A stretch of DNA of 64,000 nt from Tethya wilhelma (lineage: Eukaryota > Porifera > Demospongiae > Tethyida > Tethyidae), in assembly GCA_964030475.1 (NCBI GenBank), contig CAXIPT010000004.1, positions 2,895,544 to 2,959,543 of the forward strand, given 5' to 3'. Below, piece by piece: positions 21,763 to 32,958 of this stretch. Under the pieces are notes generated by a model. It searched no databases. It was not told the DNA's origin and saw only the letters and a list, made by a program, of their open reading frames with translations. The translations under genes were made by a program, and so were the position numbers. Position 1 is the first letter of the stretch. The number at the start of each line of letters is the position of its first letter.

Positions 21763-22082
21763 CCAGAGAAAAAGCAGCTTTTAGCTCGAGGTCGCATCAC
21801 TTCCGGTGACCCTCCGTAAGACACGGACGGACGGACGGACGGACGGACACACGGACAGACAAAACTTTGCTTATAATATGATGTTGTTGACCCAGGCCTT
21901 AAGTACACAGAGTCGGGTTTATTCAATATTACCGAGTGTATTTCATGTAGAGCCCTGGTATATAGACATGTTCTAACATCATATTATAAGCAAAGTTTTG
22001 TGTGTCCGTCCATGTGTCCGTGTGTTACGGAGGGTCACCGGAAGTGATGCGACCTCGAGCTAAAAGCTGCTTTTTCTCTGGA
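21763..22082. repeat. 320-bp inverted repeat with arms of about 120 bp
   Basis: CCAGAGAAAAAGCAGCTTTT, CTCGAGGTCGCATCACTTCC and GGTGACCCTCCGTAA on the left return inverted on the right, as do AAACTTTGCTTATAATATGA and TGTT. Left arm holds a (GGAC)n run at about 21,823-21,843. The right arm continues into the dispersed repeat shared with 27.66 kb. Confidence 0.8.
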
Positions 22083-22585
22083 CCATGGAGAATACAAGCT
22101 AAGAAAAGAAAGCCAGCTTATACAGTGCTAGCCTAGGATAAAACAACAAGCGATACAAGTATGGCTAACTGTTTTTGAGATCGCTGACAAGGCTTACCAG
22201 TGGCATCTGTATCCGACAAAGAAGCGCGATATGGGACCCAATCTTTCACAAAGAAGCGTAACGAGGTGAGAACACTCACTACTAGGAGTCTGCTTCTCTG
22301 TCGCTGTACACGAAACACAGCTAGCCAGATAACGAGTTTCTTTGCCAGCTGATTGCAAAAATGGCGGAAGTCGGAAAAGGGTCGTTTGTGACGTCACGTT
22401 GTGAGGTAAATTGCTGAGCTGGCCAAATTGCAAAGAGTAGCAGCATACTTTGTATGGTTACCTTTCACTACCCAGTTGTAGATACCTGTGCTGGCATCAT
22501 GCACCTAGCAGTAAACATTAGAATACTCTATACACAAGCAAGGAGCGTGGCGAGCGAAGCGAACCACACTCCTTGTATATATATA
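22083..22585 (-). repeat. dispersed repeat shared with 27.66-28.26 kb
   Basis: Blocks GAGATCGCTGACAAGGCTTA, CCAGTGG.., CTGCTTCTCTG and GAGTTTCTTTGCCAGCTGAT match 27,720-28,100. Part of it reappears inverted at 29,030-29,290. Ends near the ACACTCCTTGTATATATA tail. No coding capacity established. Confidence 0.65.
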
Positions 22586-23089
22586 TATACTTAATCTGCA
22601 AATATCAGGGTTATTACAACTTCCTATTCCTCTTTTAACAAGAATGGGTGGTAAATAATTGCAAGATCAAGATTACAGCCAGAAATTGCTATAAATCCAT
22701 GCAGTTGCCAACCCTCAAACATGCCCCAGAGAATTTTCTGGGGGCATATAATGAGCCACCCTCCTTCCAATAATCCTGGATCAGCCCCTGTATCGCAGCA
22801 TAAGTTGCACAGCGAAAAATGTAGCGAGGGAATAGGGTTGAAAATGCGACTTATTATCCAGGAATTTAATACAGTAATTGCTCAAATTCTGCTGCCATGC
22901 AAGGGGAGGCACATGCACCCAGTCATGGGTATAAGGCCTCTCAGAATTTTTTTTTATAAACATAATATTATCAAAATGCCTCAAGACATGGTAGTCCATA
23001 TACTTTCCTATTGATTTTGTATTGCTTGTTTATAGTATCCAGATTTACCGGCACTCTAGCGTGCATGCATAGAGTCACGGTTCCACCAT
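22586..23089. other. non-coding, nothing recognised
   Basis: Only short overlapping frames without splice context. Confidence 0.35.
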
Positions 23090-23096
23090 AGATTAT

Positions 23097-23933
23097 ATAA
23101 ACGGATTGGAAACGGAGGTCACGTGATACATTTTTGTGAAGCACTCGGCATTGTCAATTTTGCAGCTTAGTTTTTTCTAAAGAAGTCAAAAACCAACGAA
23201 CAGCAGCTACAAAATGACCCCAAAAGATAAGAATAAGTCATAAATAGCCACTAAAATGTTTGCAATCGCGTATTGCATGCGCCTGAGAAGCTTTTAGTTC
23301 TGTGCGTGTACAGCTGTATCAAAACAGTACATGACATGCTGCTCATTTTCGACCCACAGTTCTTTCTCTGATAGGTATATTCGTTCAAACTTCCCAGAAG
23401 GGCATATGGTTTGTATTAGTGCTTGAGTTGATAGGGCATAAATTGGCTCTACTGCGCTGAGACAGCTGGGAGAGGGATGATAAGTTTTGATAGCAAAATT
23501 GGTCAAAATACGGCTTTTGTCCAGTCTTAGCTGACAAACAACAGACCAAGAGAATATCTAGTATGGCTAAGGGCATATACAAAGACCTTCTCGAGACATG
23601 GGGACAGCTAGCTCACATTGATAAAGCGTACAGCCAACAGGAGAGGGAGAAAAAAAAGTATAGTGTAAGTGGTCCAATTTTGAGCACCTAGAAATTAGCT
23701 AATAAAACCTGTACAGCAGCATTTATTTATGAAAACGCTAGTTCAAATAACTAACTTTACTTCTATACAACTTACTTTTTCTCTTGGCTTGTACGAGGAG
23801 TGAGTTTCAAAAAAATGACAAAAATTAACAATGCGGAAGGCTTCGCGAGTTAACTATGGGACTATACTGTCATGTGACCTCCGTTTCCAATCCCGGGTAC
23901 GTATGTCTATAATATAATCTATGGTTCCACAGT
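23097..23933. mobile_element. 837-bp CATAGATT element with GTTCCAC flanks
   Basis: GTTCCAC at 23,090-23,096 and 23,934-23,940. Inverted ends CATAGATTATAT and GGATTGGAAACGGAGGTCAC are seen on both sides, separated by an extra 15 bases on the right. Inside, 23,563-23,664 reads MAKGIYKDLLETWGQLAHID and ends at GTAAGT, an exon-like frame of unknown meaning. Confidence 0.75.
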
Positions 23934-24132
23934 GTCATAAAATTCTGGTCACCCTGTGAGATTGGTCACCCCCCATGACTAATTTCACGGGAAAATGGTA
24001 ATCCCCTCGTGAAATCGGTAACCTCCAATCTAGGACATGACCTCGACGTGAGTTTCAGCTACGTAGCTACGTAGCTCTTTGAAGTGACAGCAAGGGTAAG
24101 ACTACTCAGAAGCTGTCAAGGTGTCCATGGCC

Positions 24133-24255
24133 TATATATAAAAGAGCCAGTAAGCGTAGCTTTCACTGCTATATACGAACCGATCAATGGCGGAGGTGGA
24201 GTCAGAAGAAGGAGCAGCTATGATACTTTCGGCCAATTGTAGCACACTACCATAG
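24133..24255 (+). promoter_or_regulatory. candidate TATA promoter with tiny ORF
   Basis: TATATATAAAAG at 24,133-24,144 lies about 43 bases before an ATG at 24,187 opening a 22-codon frame (MAEVESEEGAAMILSANCST ..) that stops at 24,255. The spacing is right for a TATA-driven transcript with a short leader. A first exon with an unseen donor, or chance, are both possible. Confidence 0.3.
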
Positions 24256-24452
24256 TACTGATTTGTGTTTTAAGCATGCAATAGATTAAGTCAACACTAC
24301 TACTATTAAGAACTTTTTATTAATTTATCATTAATATTATTCTGTTCAAGTTCTAGGTTTTTCTGTTATCATTCAAAATTATTTATAAATCATTTTCTAC
24401 ATGTATGGATTAATCTTAATAATCACATGACAACTTGAGCAGTGTATGCATA

Positions 24453-24646
24453 CTGTATAGCACAAAATATTGGCAGGAATAAAATTTCAATTGGTGGATT
24501 GTCAAAAATTTCATGATTGGTGGATTTTATTTTGGGGTTTGCACTTGCATCAATATTATGTGCATGCACAAAAATGCATGACTGTTTGGCAGATTTAATA
24601 TTGGCGACCCTTACCAAACCACCAACCAAATTTTTGTGCTACACGG
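24453..24646. mobile_element. CCGTATAGC-type MITE, copy b
   Basis: Diverged copy: starts CTGTATAGCACAAAATATTG after TA and ends TTTTTGTGCTACACGG before TA. Confidence 0.72.
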
Positions 24647-24649
24647 TAT

Positions 24650-25500
24650 GGGATTAGCATGATGTGTGATTAGATTGTTAATCAGCAAATAAAAAGCAAG
24701 CACTCACACTAGGCACATCATATCTTGTGCATGCAGTGCAGCTTAAACTAAGGAGGCTATGTACAAGTACAAAAGCAGCTAAAGTGACATAGATCTAGGT
24801 CTATAAAGTGAGTACCAAGAATCACTAACAGTCTACCTACTCTTTCTAAGAGCATCATTAGGAAACATAGTGGACATTTACATCTAATTTGTAGCATTAT
24901 CGTCATCTATCAACGCCCACGCAATATTCTACTTGTGTACAACCCCCCCAAAAACCTATAAATTTTACATATTTTTGGCTATATTTCGGTTTGAAACTTA
25001 TTCCTTTTATGAGGCAGTAGGTCCAAGTCTTGGAACGGAAGTCTTAGTGGAAGTCAGCGACTTTTATGAATGTCCAATTTCACATGACACTGGGTCACAA
25101 GGCACTGCATGCGTAATATTATTCTCACGTGTTTTTCCCGCTTTCATTGTGTTGTTCAGTGTTTTCCATTTAATACTTATCGAATCAACGTTGGCGGCAA
25201 AAATACCGAGAGCTATATAGCTGTTTTTAATAATATTATCAGCTTTATAAGTTGCGAAAATAATTTATAAGTTCAAGAAGACTGTTATACACTCACCAAA
25301 AGCCATGCCGATTTCACTGACTCAGTTAGTTTGCTTTCGACTCAGAGGGTGATGATCATCTCTGTAAGACAACACCATTGGCTGCTGCAGTCCAGTACAA
25401 ATGAACCCGCCACCCAGCGAGTACTCAGCAGTCTGGCAGCCAGAGAATCACGATCGAACTGATAGCTTTGGCCACTAAGTGGGCATCCGGATATCTTCTA
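24650..25500. other. non-coding upstream region of the 25.8 kb gene
   Basis: No supported gene; a 95-codon frame at 24,933-25,220 lacks splice or composition support. Confidence 0.35.
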
Positions 25501-25514
25501 TCAGGCGGCCGGCC

Positions 25515-25661
25515 AGGGAGACTCCCAGGTTATCTCCCTTCCATAGTATACCGGGAGATTCCCAGGTTATCTCCCTTCCATAGTATACCCGGGGGATTCC
25601 CAGGTTATCTCCCTTCCATAAGTATACCGGGAGATTCCAAGGTTATCTCCCTTCCATATTA
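25515..25661. repeat. four tandem copies of a 37-39 bp unit
   Basis: The unit GGGAGATTCCCAGGTTATCT plus CCCTTCCATAGTATAC is repeated four times with small changes. It lies about 180 bases before the start codon of the gene at 25,839, so a promoter role is possible but untested. Confidence 0.85.
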
Positions 25662-25838
25662 CGTATGCGAGCGCGCGCCGCAATTTCTACATCAAAGTAT
25701 GCGTATACGATAGATAGTTGTACTATGCATGTATTACGGAAAAAAACCGGAGGGGATATGCATCTAATCACTCTAGCTCTATTTTTATATGTGATACGTG
25801 TGAAAGTGTAAGTTGAACTGTTTCGGGCATGCAAAAAG

Positions 25839-27495
25839 ATGGATTTGTCTCAACCAAGTAGTGAATCTAAAATCACAAGCTCATCTAAACCGTATGTTTA
25901 ATCCTCTCGATTTTATCAGATAGACGTCTATATGTTTTTTTGTTCGTCACTCAGTCATACTGTCACTAACTAGCTGTTTAAGTGAACTTTTTTTTTTTTT
26001 TGATAGGTGGCAGCACTTCACTTTGTTGGAACGTAACAACATTGATCCTGTTGAAGATTTGAGGAAAAAGTTTGGTCTTCTTGTTGCCAAATTGAGCAAT
26101 CAAACCCAGCTAAATGGTTTTATGTTAGACGACTTAGTTGCCAAGCTCGATATCAACCTGAATGATCCTGAATATCTTGATGATGGTGAGAGGCTGACTG
26201 ACATCGACGATTTCTTTGATTTTGTACGTTCAAAGGGGTACATGCCATTCTACTCTCTTTCAATGCTTCGAGTTGTTGTCGACAACTTTGCCATAGAGTG
26301 CGATTCAGACCTGGAGGAGTACAAATCAAAATACCTGCTGCCATACTTGCACAGATGTCTTTCTGAAGTTGACAAGGAGTGCTTTGATCCCACTACAAGT
26401 GTTGCTAGTCAGGTGAATCTTACCATAAAGGTTGATCGTGAATGGGATACTACACGAATGCTGGATATAGTCGAGCTCACGAAAGATGTAGCAGCTATCA
26501 TCAATGTCCGACCAGACCTTCTGGTCATTAAGGCTATCAAAGCAGGTAGCGTCATTCTGGAATGTCAGATTCCGCAAAATTATCGTGTGACTTGGCTCAG
26601 CTACTCACAGATGTCTAAATTGGATGGCCTGTCAGTGATAAGGTTGGAATGTGATGGAATTAAATTGATGGATCGTGTAAGTTGTATTGACAATACTGCA
26701 TGTATAGCTAGAAACGGTCATAGTTAAGGTTCCGGGATACAGGAAAATAATTGCGAGACCAAACTGCACATTAATCAGTATTTAACAAAAACTGCTCATT
26801 GCACAGTGCTGAGACTTTACACACTAGTGCAGCTATAATTAATTTTATGCTACTCTAGGTTGAATTTGGTTGTTGGCACAACTGAAGCCAAGAACTAAAA
26901 ATTTAGTCACATATCTGCAACAGTTGGCGTGAATCGAGGCAGATATGCTAACAAAGAGTTTTTGAAAAAAAAGTGCTTGGGAAATATTGTGAGGTTTGTT
27001 GATTTTTGAATCACTGAGATCGGGTCTGCTCACTGTACGAGTGTTTCGTTTATTTTATGAAGCAGTATCAAAGCTTGTTTTTTTTATATTGACTAGGGAC
27101 TGGCGAAGGGTGTGTGTTGAATCATTTTTTTTTTACAAACAGTCCTTTTGGTTTCTACTTGCATCAAGTGCCGTTATGTTCAAAGCAAGTCTATGCATGT
27201 TTGACGTCAAGAATTTTATGGCCCTATCTCCACCATTTTGAACTGATTTTGGATTTTGATAAAAAAATTTTGTTTTGTTTAATTAAATACAAGCGGTATC
27301 CGGCAACCTTAACCCTTGTTTTCTTAGTATAGTACCCAAACCCCTCCCTCAAACATGAGGGGGAAAGGGGTCTGCAGAAATACAACAGATCTCTTGACTT
27401 ATAGAATGGCATTGCACCATATCAAAGTTTCCTGCTATACTAATAGCCAGGGATACAATCATGACAATAGTATAATTGATTGCCGAGTGCTTTAG
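25839..27495 (+). CDS. three-exon gene, sponge/cnidarian-type uncharacterised protein
   Basis: Exons 25,839-25,891, 26,007-26,676 and 27,328-27,495 join in phase to 296 residues. Exon 1 gives MDLSQPSSESKITSSSKP; exon 2 resumes WQHFTLLERNNIDPVEDLRK. Residues about 20-135 look all-helical (FFDFVRSKGYMPFYSLSMLR, YLLPYLHRCL), reminiscent of but not matching a death-fold. Residues about 155-240 look alpha/beta: LTIKVDREW, DIVELTKDVAAIINVRPDLL, KAIKAGSVILECQIP. I recall this second pattern from uncharacterised sponge and cnidarian multidomain proteins, with no assigned function. Intron 2 would be about 60 bases but for a TTAA MITE. Exon 3, starting YSTQTPPSNMRG after TTTTCTTAG, is the least certain part. 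Single N-terminal Met choice is natural: no earlier in-frame ATG was seen. Confidence 0.7.
26724..27312. mobile_element. TTAA-flanked MITE, copy 2, inside an intron
   Basis: Starts TTAAGGTTCCGGGATAC and ends GTATCCGGCAACCTTAA, with interior matching the copy at 16,574. It makes up nearly all of intron 2 of the host gene. Confidence 0.82.
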
Positions 27496-27654
27496 CATGA
27501 GGCATTTATAATCGTGATGTATATGCATGGCTCAGTTTGCCAGTAAGTATTTAATATACAAGGAGTGTGGCTCGCCACTCTCCTTGCTTGTGTATGAAAT
27601 TTGCTGATGCATATTGCTATAGATGCAATTCAGGAATATGAATGCTGACATGCA

Positions 27655-28260
27655 CTATCATATTATAAGCAAAGTTGTGTGTGTGTGTGTGTAATGGAGG
27701 GTCACCGGAAGTCAGTGATGCGACTTTGAGCTACAACACTACTTTTTCTCTAGACTGTGAAAAATGCAAGCTATGAAAAGTGTACCTAGAGAGCTATAGC
27801 TTTTAGATAGTGCTACCCTAGGATAGAATGGCAGGCACTACATGCAAGTATGGCTAACTTTTTTTTGAGATCGCTGACAAGGCTTACCAGTGGTGTCTGT
27901 GTCCGACGAAGAAGCATGATAGTGAAGCCAATCTTCCCCAAAAGAAGCATAGCAAGTGGAGAGTTTTTACTTCTAGGACTCTGCTTCTCTGTTGTACACA
28001 AAACACAGCTAGCCAGATAATGAGTTTCTTTGCCAGCTGATTACAAAAATGGCGAAAGTCGGAAAAGGGTCGTCTGCGACACGTCACGTAGTGAGGTAAA
28101 TTTCATTATGCTAGCTGGCCCAATTACAAGTGCATGCATGCAATGCAGTATAGATACCTTTCACTGCCCAATACTATACAGATGCCTGTGCTGGCATGCA
28201 TCTAGCAGTAAACATCAGTATACTTCATACACATGCACTCCTTGACCATAGATATGATAC
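27655..28260 (+). repeat. dispersed repeat, second copy
   Basis: Matches 21,965-22,510 (CATATTATAAGCAAAGTT, GGAGGGTCACCGGAAGT, GAGATCGCTGACAAGGCTTA). The preceding TACAAGGAGTGTGG..CTCCTTGCTTGTGT at about 27,556 is shared too. An inverted partial copy lies at 29,030-29,290. Confidence 0.65.
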
Positions 28261-28378
28261 AATTGCACAATTTTTTATTCACACAATCGTAACGTGACGT
28301 CACAGCCAACCATTACCGATGCCATTTTTGCACTTATCTAACAAAAAAAAAACCCTCTTATATAGCTATGGCTAGCTA

Positions 28379-29000
28379 TAGCCTCATTCCTAGGTTCCTC
28401 CCTCACGTATATTTTCTTAGAAAATAAGGAGAGAGATAGAGAGCCTGGTACAAATTATCACATGAGTGACGCAAGATAGACGTGAAGGTAGATGTAGCCT
28501 ACGTCACAATTTTTTTTCGTCATCTCAGCTCACGCCTACTTTGTTTTTCCACTCTTGTAAAGCCTTTGTTTAGCCTTGGTAAGGGAGCTAGCTGTAGATG
28601 CTACATTATCATGACCTATTGTTGCTATTTTGTTGAAACTTACCCTGCACTGACCAAGATTTTTTGTATCCAGGAATTGCCCATCGTTTTTTAGAGCACA
28701 TACGGTTACAACACGCTGTCAAAGCATCTTTCACAGTTGAACGATAGCTAAAACCATTTCTCAGATTGTAGATAACAAGAACTGTACTTAGCCTTTCTCT
28801 TGTTCTTTTCGACTCTTCGGCCTCTAGGAGCAAGAAAGCTAGCTCGCGGAAACACATGGTAAAAGACTTACGTAATTGCTCATTAAAAAAACCAAAGCAC
28901 GTCATTGATTGCATCACTCACGCGATAAAATGTACCAGGCATTCTCTCTCCTTATTTTCGAAGAAAATATATGCAAGAGAGGAGCCTGGGAACGAGGCTA
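28379..29000. mobile_element. 622-bp TAGCCTC..GAGGCTA MITE, 9-bp TSD
   Basis: GGCTAGCTA at 28,370-28,378 and 29,001-29,009. Starts TAGCCTCATTCCTAGGTTCC, ends GCCTGGGAACGAGGCTA, with inner inverted TATATTTTCTT / AAGAAAATATA. Same family as 18,307 and 53,770. Confidence 0.88.
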
Positions 29001-29029
29001 GGCTAGCTATATGTTTTGTGTACAGTGAC

Positions 29030-29300
29030 AGAGAAGCAAGACTTGTAGAAGTGAAAGTGCTCCCTTTGCTGCGCTTCTTTTGTGAAAGCTAGATTACAGT
29101 TGCTCTATATGACACTTCTTTGTCGGATATATGTACAGATGCCATGCACTGCATGGTAAGCCTTGTCAGTGATCTCAAAACAGTCAGCCATACTTGTAGT
29201 GCCTGTAATTCTATCCTAGGCTAGCAGTATCCAAGCTAGCTCTCTAGGCACACTTAATTGTTTTATCCACAGTCCAGATAAAAAATAGCATTGACTTCGA
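29030..29300 (-). repeat. inverted partial copy of the 22.1/27.7 kb repeat
   Basis: TTTGTCGGATA, TAAGCCTTGTCAGTGATCTC and CTATCCTAGGCTAGC are the reverse complement of the repeat blocks. With 27.7 kb it forms a long-range inverted pair around the MITE at 28,379. Confidence 0.6.
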
Positions 29301-29921
29301 TATCTGCAGGCTCAGGCAATGTTTTTGTACAGTCAATCCACATGGGATCCCATACAGGCTCTCTTTTTCCCTACCGTTAGTGCAAGGCCAAAGGAGAGAG
29401 CCTGGGTATGAGGCTAGTACTGATTATGTACTGAAAACATTTGCACAGAAAAACTTACTTTGCACAGGCATAAAGTAGTCCTCATCTATATGCAAAACTT
29501 TACATGCTGCAAGGCAAAAATTAATAGCATTGTGCATAATTATTTTGTACTAAAATAGCATATATTTGTCTAGTCACAATTAATCATGACATAAAAGATA
29601 TTGGGTGGGTGGCAGGAGGTAAATTAGGCCAGTACCCATGCCACGCAGAATTTTGAATGGAAATAGTAGCCTAAGGGTTACTAGAGTATTATTCAGTAGG
29701 TTGATTATCATGATAGAGAACAATACAAGTCAAGCTGCAATGGTTACGTCATTAAGGTGACCTAGAGTGCAATACAAAATGTTGAAATCTAGTCAAACAA
29801 AATTAAACCTTCAAAGTTGCTCAGAGGCTCTTACTGACAGATTACCAACTGCATGCAAGGCTAATACTCACAAAAACTTTCCACAGCTCTCGTGGACCAT
29901 AGTGCCATTTTTGTTCATCTA

Positions 29922-29952
<31 letters not shown>

Positions 29953-30420
29953 TACGTACTTCCTAACTGACTTACTTGAAAAGGATTTCCACAGAACCAG
30001 AATGTGTTGAGCCAACTTTGAAGCACAAAGTAAGTTCTTTTCATAGGTACTACATTCCTTGATACTCATTTTGATCATAAATAGGCCTAAACAAAAACTA
30101 GAAAGCTTTGAAACTTAATATATAAATTCATGTACTACAATGCAGCCATCTTTGTAGGTAGAGTTCAAAGGTCATTATTCACTTGGCATTATTAAGCGCA
30201 TGTGCATTAGCCTCTTTCAGCATAAAGTATTGCATGTAGCCTCTACTCAAGCTTTTTGTAGGGACTAACCAGTCTCTAATAGTCTCCATACTGTAGTGTG
30301 AATGAACAAGTAGTAAAAATTTCAAAAAAATAAATATATAGTGTAGGAATGGGCAGTGCGTTAAAAAGTATTGGAACAAGGCATGTCTCAATTTCGGCAC
30401 ATGACTACTTCATTTTTATA
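29301..30420. other. non-coding stretch up to an assembly break
   Basis: Contains a (TTAC)n run at about 29,918-29,951 and a half-MITE end GAGAGCCTGGGTATGAGGCTA near 29,395. No gene recognised. Confidence 0.4.
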
Positions 30421-30421
30421 N

Positions 30422-31437
30422 TGCTTGAATTGTGGACACAAATGTATGCTGTAATTCACACAGTTCACCTAGAAGCTCACTAATTCTATATAGCTAAGGA
30501 CTGGACAATATAAGTGATGGTGGAAGACTATATACAATGTAAAATGAGCTTTCTGGGCCAAAGAAGACCTCAATAAGTATGACAACACTGTATAGACACC
30601 TTCCTTCAATGTGCTACCCTGATTGCAAACACAAGTGTATACATGCTGTAGTTCATCCTGAGGCTTCAATACTAGTATACTTGACTTTCAACAATAGTTG
30701 TTTGCTCAAACCAGCTAATGATATTCAGAGGCCATGTGGTCACATGACTGACCACGTTCAAAGCACTGTGGTTTGGCTTGTATGTCCATATATGGAAGAC
30801 AGGAATGTGCTTGTCTGTATAAAACATGCTAGTGTGTTTGTGTGTGTACCTCTACACATCACATGACACACGTGGTGTGTATGTGTGTGCATGTGGAGAG
30901 CATGAGCTAAAAATGACCATGAGACTCTGGCTGAGAGAAGCTTTAGTAACTCTGTGAATCTAAGTTATGAAGTTGTAACAATAAGGTTTGTGCTAGCCGA
31001 GTTACAACTGTGCTGTGTAGAACCTGTCTATCCGTGTTTGACGATTTACCACCACCCTGTAGATGTCTAGTGTTAAGAGTTGAGCTGCAACTAACTTCTA
31101 AACTGTCATACCTATCCCTGTTGACTAAACATATTGGCCTTCTACCACCCTCTGGTGGACTGGAACTAAATGTTGAATTACAGCCATACCAAACTCATTG
31201 TGCATAATAATTCTAATCTTATAATATTCTAATTTTGTACTGCATATTGTGTAACCAATACATCATATCCTATAGGGTTATTCGCCTGGTTTATTATGGT
31301 TGTATGATGCAAATCAGTTCACATTAACGACTCGTATTAAGTCTTCCTTCCTTCCCATTCTTTGTGAATAGCTACTGTAGTCAATAGCAACCATATCAAG
31401 TATGTAAACAATAGGATCTCGGTTTCCTATTGTAGAA
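30422..31437 (+). repeat. second copy of the 1.46-4.02 kb segment, transposon-free
   Basis: Starts right after the n at 30,421. Reads through 1,458-1,928 and directly on into 3,463-4,017, preserving the single GCAT target at about 30,893. Continues uninterrupted towards FNIP exon 2, so it probably represents the functional haplotype of intron 1. Confidence 0.78.
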
Positions 31438-32758
31438 AGTGTATTGCTAAAAATAGCTCTTTTTTGCTCTCTAGTGGGTGGCAGGAGACCATTATGTTGT
31501 TAGCAGAGATATAATATTTACAGGCATGGTGGATTGCAACATAGTAGGTACAGTTTGTTAGTTGTGACTCTCTCTACTCTTCATTCATTCTTGTCCACCA
31601 GAGGATGCATGTATGATAAAGGCCCAGCAGTTGTTAGTTTTGGTAGATTATTTGTTTGTTGTAACCTACTTGTGGTTCTACAGATCTGCAAAATTATAGC
31701 ATGCATGTGTGTGTGTGTGACCTTTTTTTCCTTCACTTTAGTGACCTTTCTTCAGTGTGTGGTGTGGTTTTGTGCACACGGTACTCCTAATGCATCTCAG
31801 CTGCAGATCTTGTGACACTTTCCTTGTGATTACTGACAGCTATTCATGACTCTTTAATGATATTCATAGCTCCATAATGTGATTCAGATGTTTACTAGTT
31901 CCACCATGTGACCTAGAGTAAGGCTCCAAATATTGTACCGTGGGCGTGAGTGTTTGGACTTGCTGAAGTAGGATTTTTGCCCTGTGTGTGTGTGAAATTG
32001 TGTAGGCTGAATGTAGAGTGCACAGTTCACTTTTTCATTCAAGTGCTTGTGACTTTCTGTACCTTGTACTCCATTGTCTGTGTGCTGAAATGGTTTTCAT
32101 TGGTTCAATTGTCCCACAAAGTCTTTTTATGTAGCTGGCATATCCTGGGACAGCATAATGCTCCATAATCTTGCTCCAGACTTGTAGCAGGGCACTTTCA
32201 AAGTGTTGGCACGTGATGTGCACATGAAATACACCTTTTCAAAAGGAACTGGCAACACATGTGTGTGCATAATTATCCTTATGATGTTATAATCACATGT
32301 TGTCACATGTTTCCCCTCAAGTTACCGTGGCAACCATTATGGTACAGGTAACTATGGCCTATGGTTATGTAGCTCATGATAATTATACACACATGTGACT
32401 ATGTGGTCATGTGAACCCTAATGCTACCATGGCAACCTATTATGGTCTATATAGAATTAAGTCATACCACACACATGTGACTCAATACAATGTGTGGTCT
32501 AAAGTATGCAGCATATAAGGTTGACTGTGTATGTAAACAGCAATAGCATATGGACCGCCAGTACAATCTGCTTACTCTAAGTTCTAGAATATAGCGTGAT
32601 TTTTTTTGAAGAAAATATGTTGAGAGTATGTGATGTGGTAGGCTGTTTCCATCATGTGATGTAGCATGTGAACATGATATACATGACTAGGCCAGCCTCT
32701 TGTGTAGGCTTTTTAGGCAATAAAAAATAGAAAAACAAATCATAAGTACAGTAGGTCA
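31438..32758. other. FNIP intron 1, 3' part
   Basis: No coding exon seen; TG-rich and unremarkable. Confidence 0.4.
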
Positions 32759-32957
32759 CTCACACACCCACACACACTCACACCCTCACACACTCCCACC
32801 CCCACACACTCACACCCTCACACACTCCCACACTATTATTATATACTCACTCACTTGCACACACACTCCTGCACATTCCCACTACCACATACTCACACAC
32901 TCCCACCCCCATCACACACTCACACTCCTCACACCCTCCCACCCCCACACACTCACA
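32759..32957 (+). repeat. degenerate CA/CCCA-rich repeat before FNIP exon 2
   Basis: About 200 bases of CACACA, CTCACAC and CCCACC units run right into the acceptor CACTCACAG of exon 2 and replace a normal polypyrimidine tract. Confidence 0.85.
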
Positions 32958-32958
32958 G

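Noticed and set aside
21818..21849. Possible CRISPR-like short repeats (GGAC)n
   Set aside because: A simple tetranucleotide microsatellite without spacers, in a eukaryotic context.
29917..29951. Direct repeats ACTTACTT as possible regulatory array
   Set aside because: A plain (TTAC)n microsatellite.
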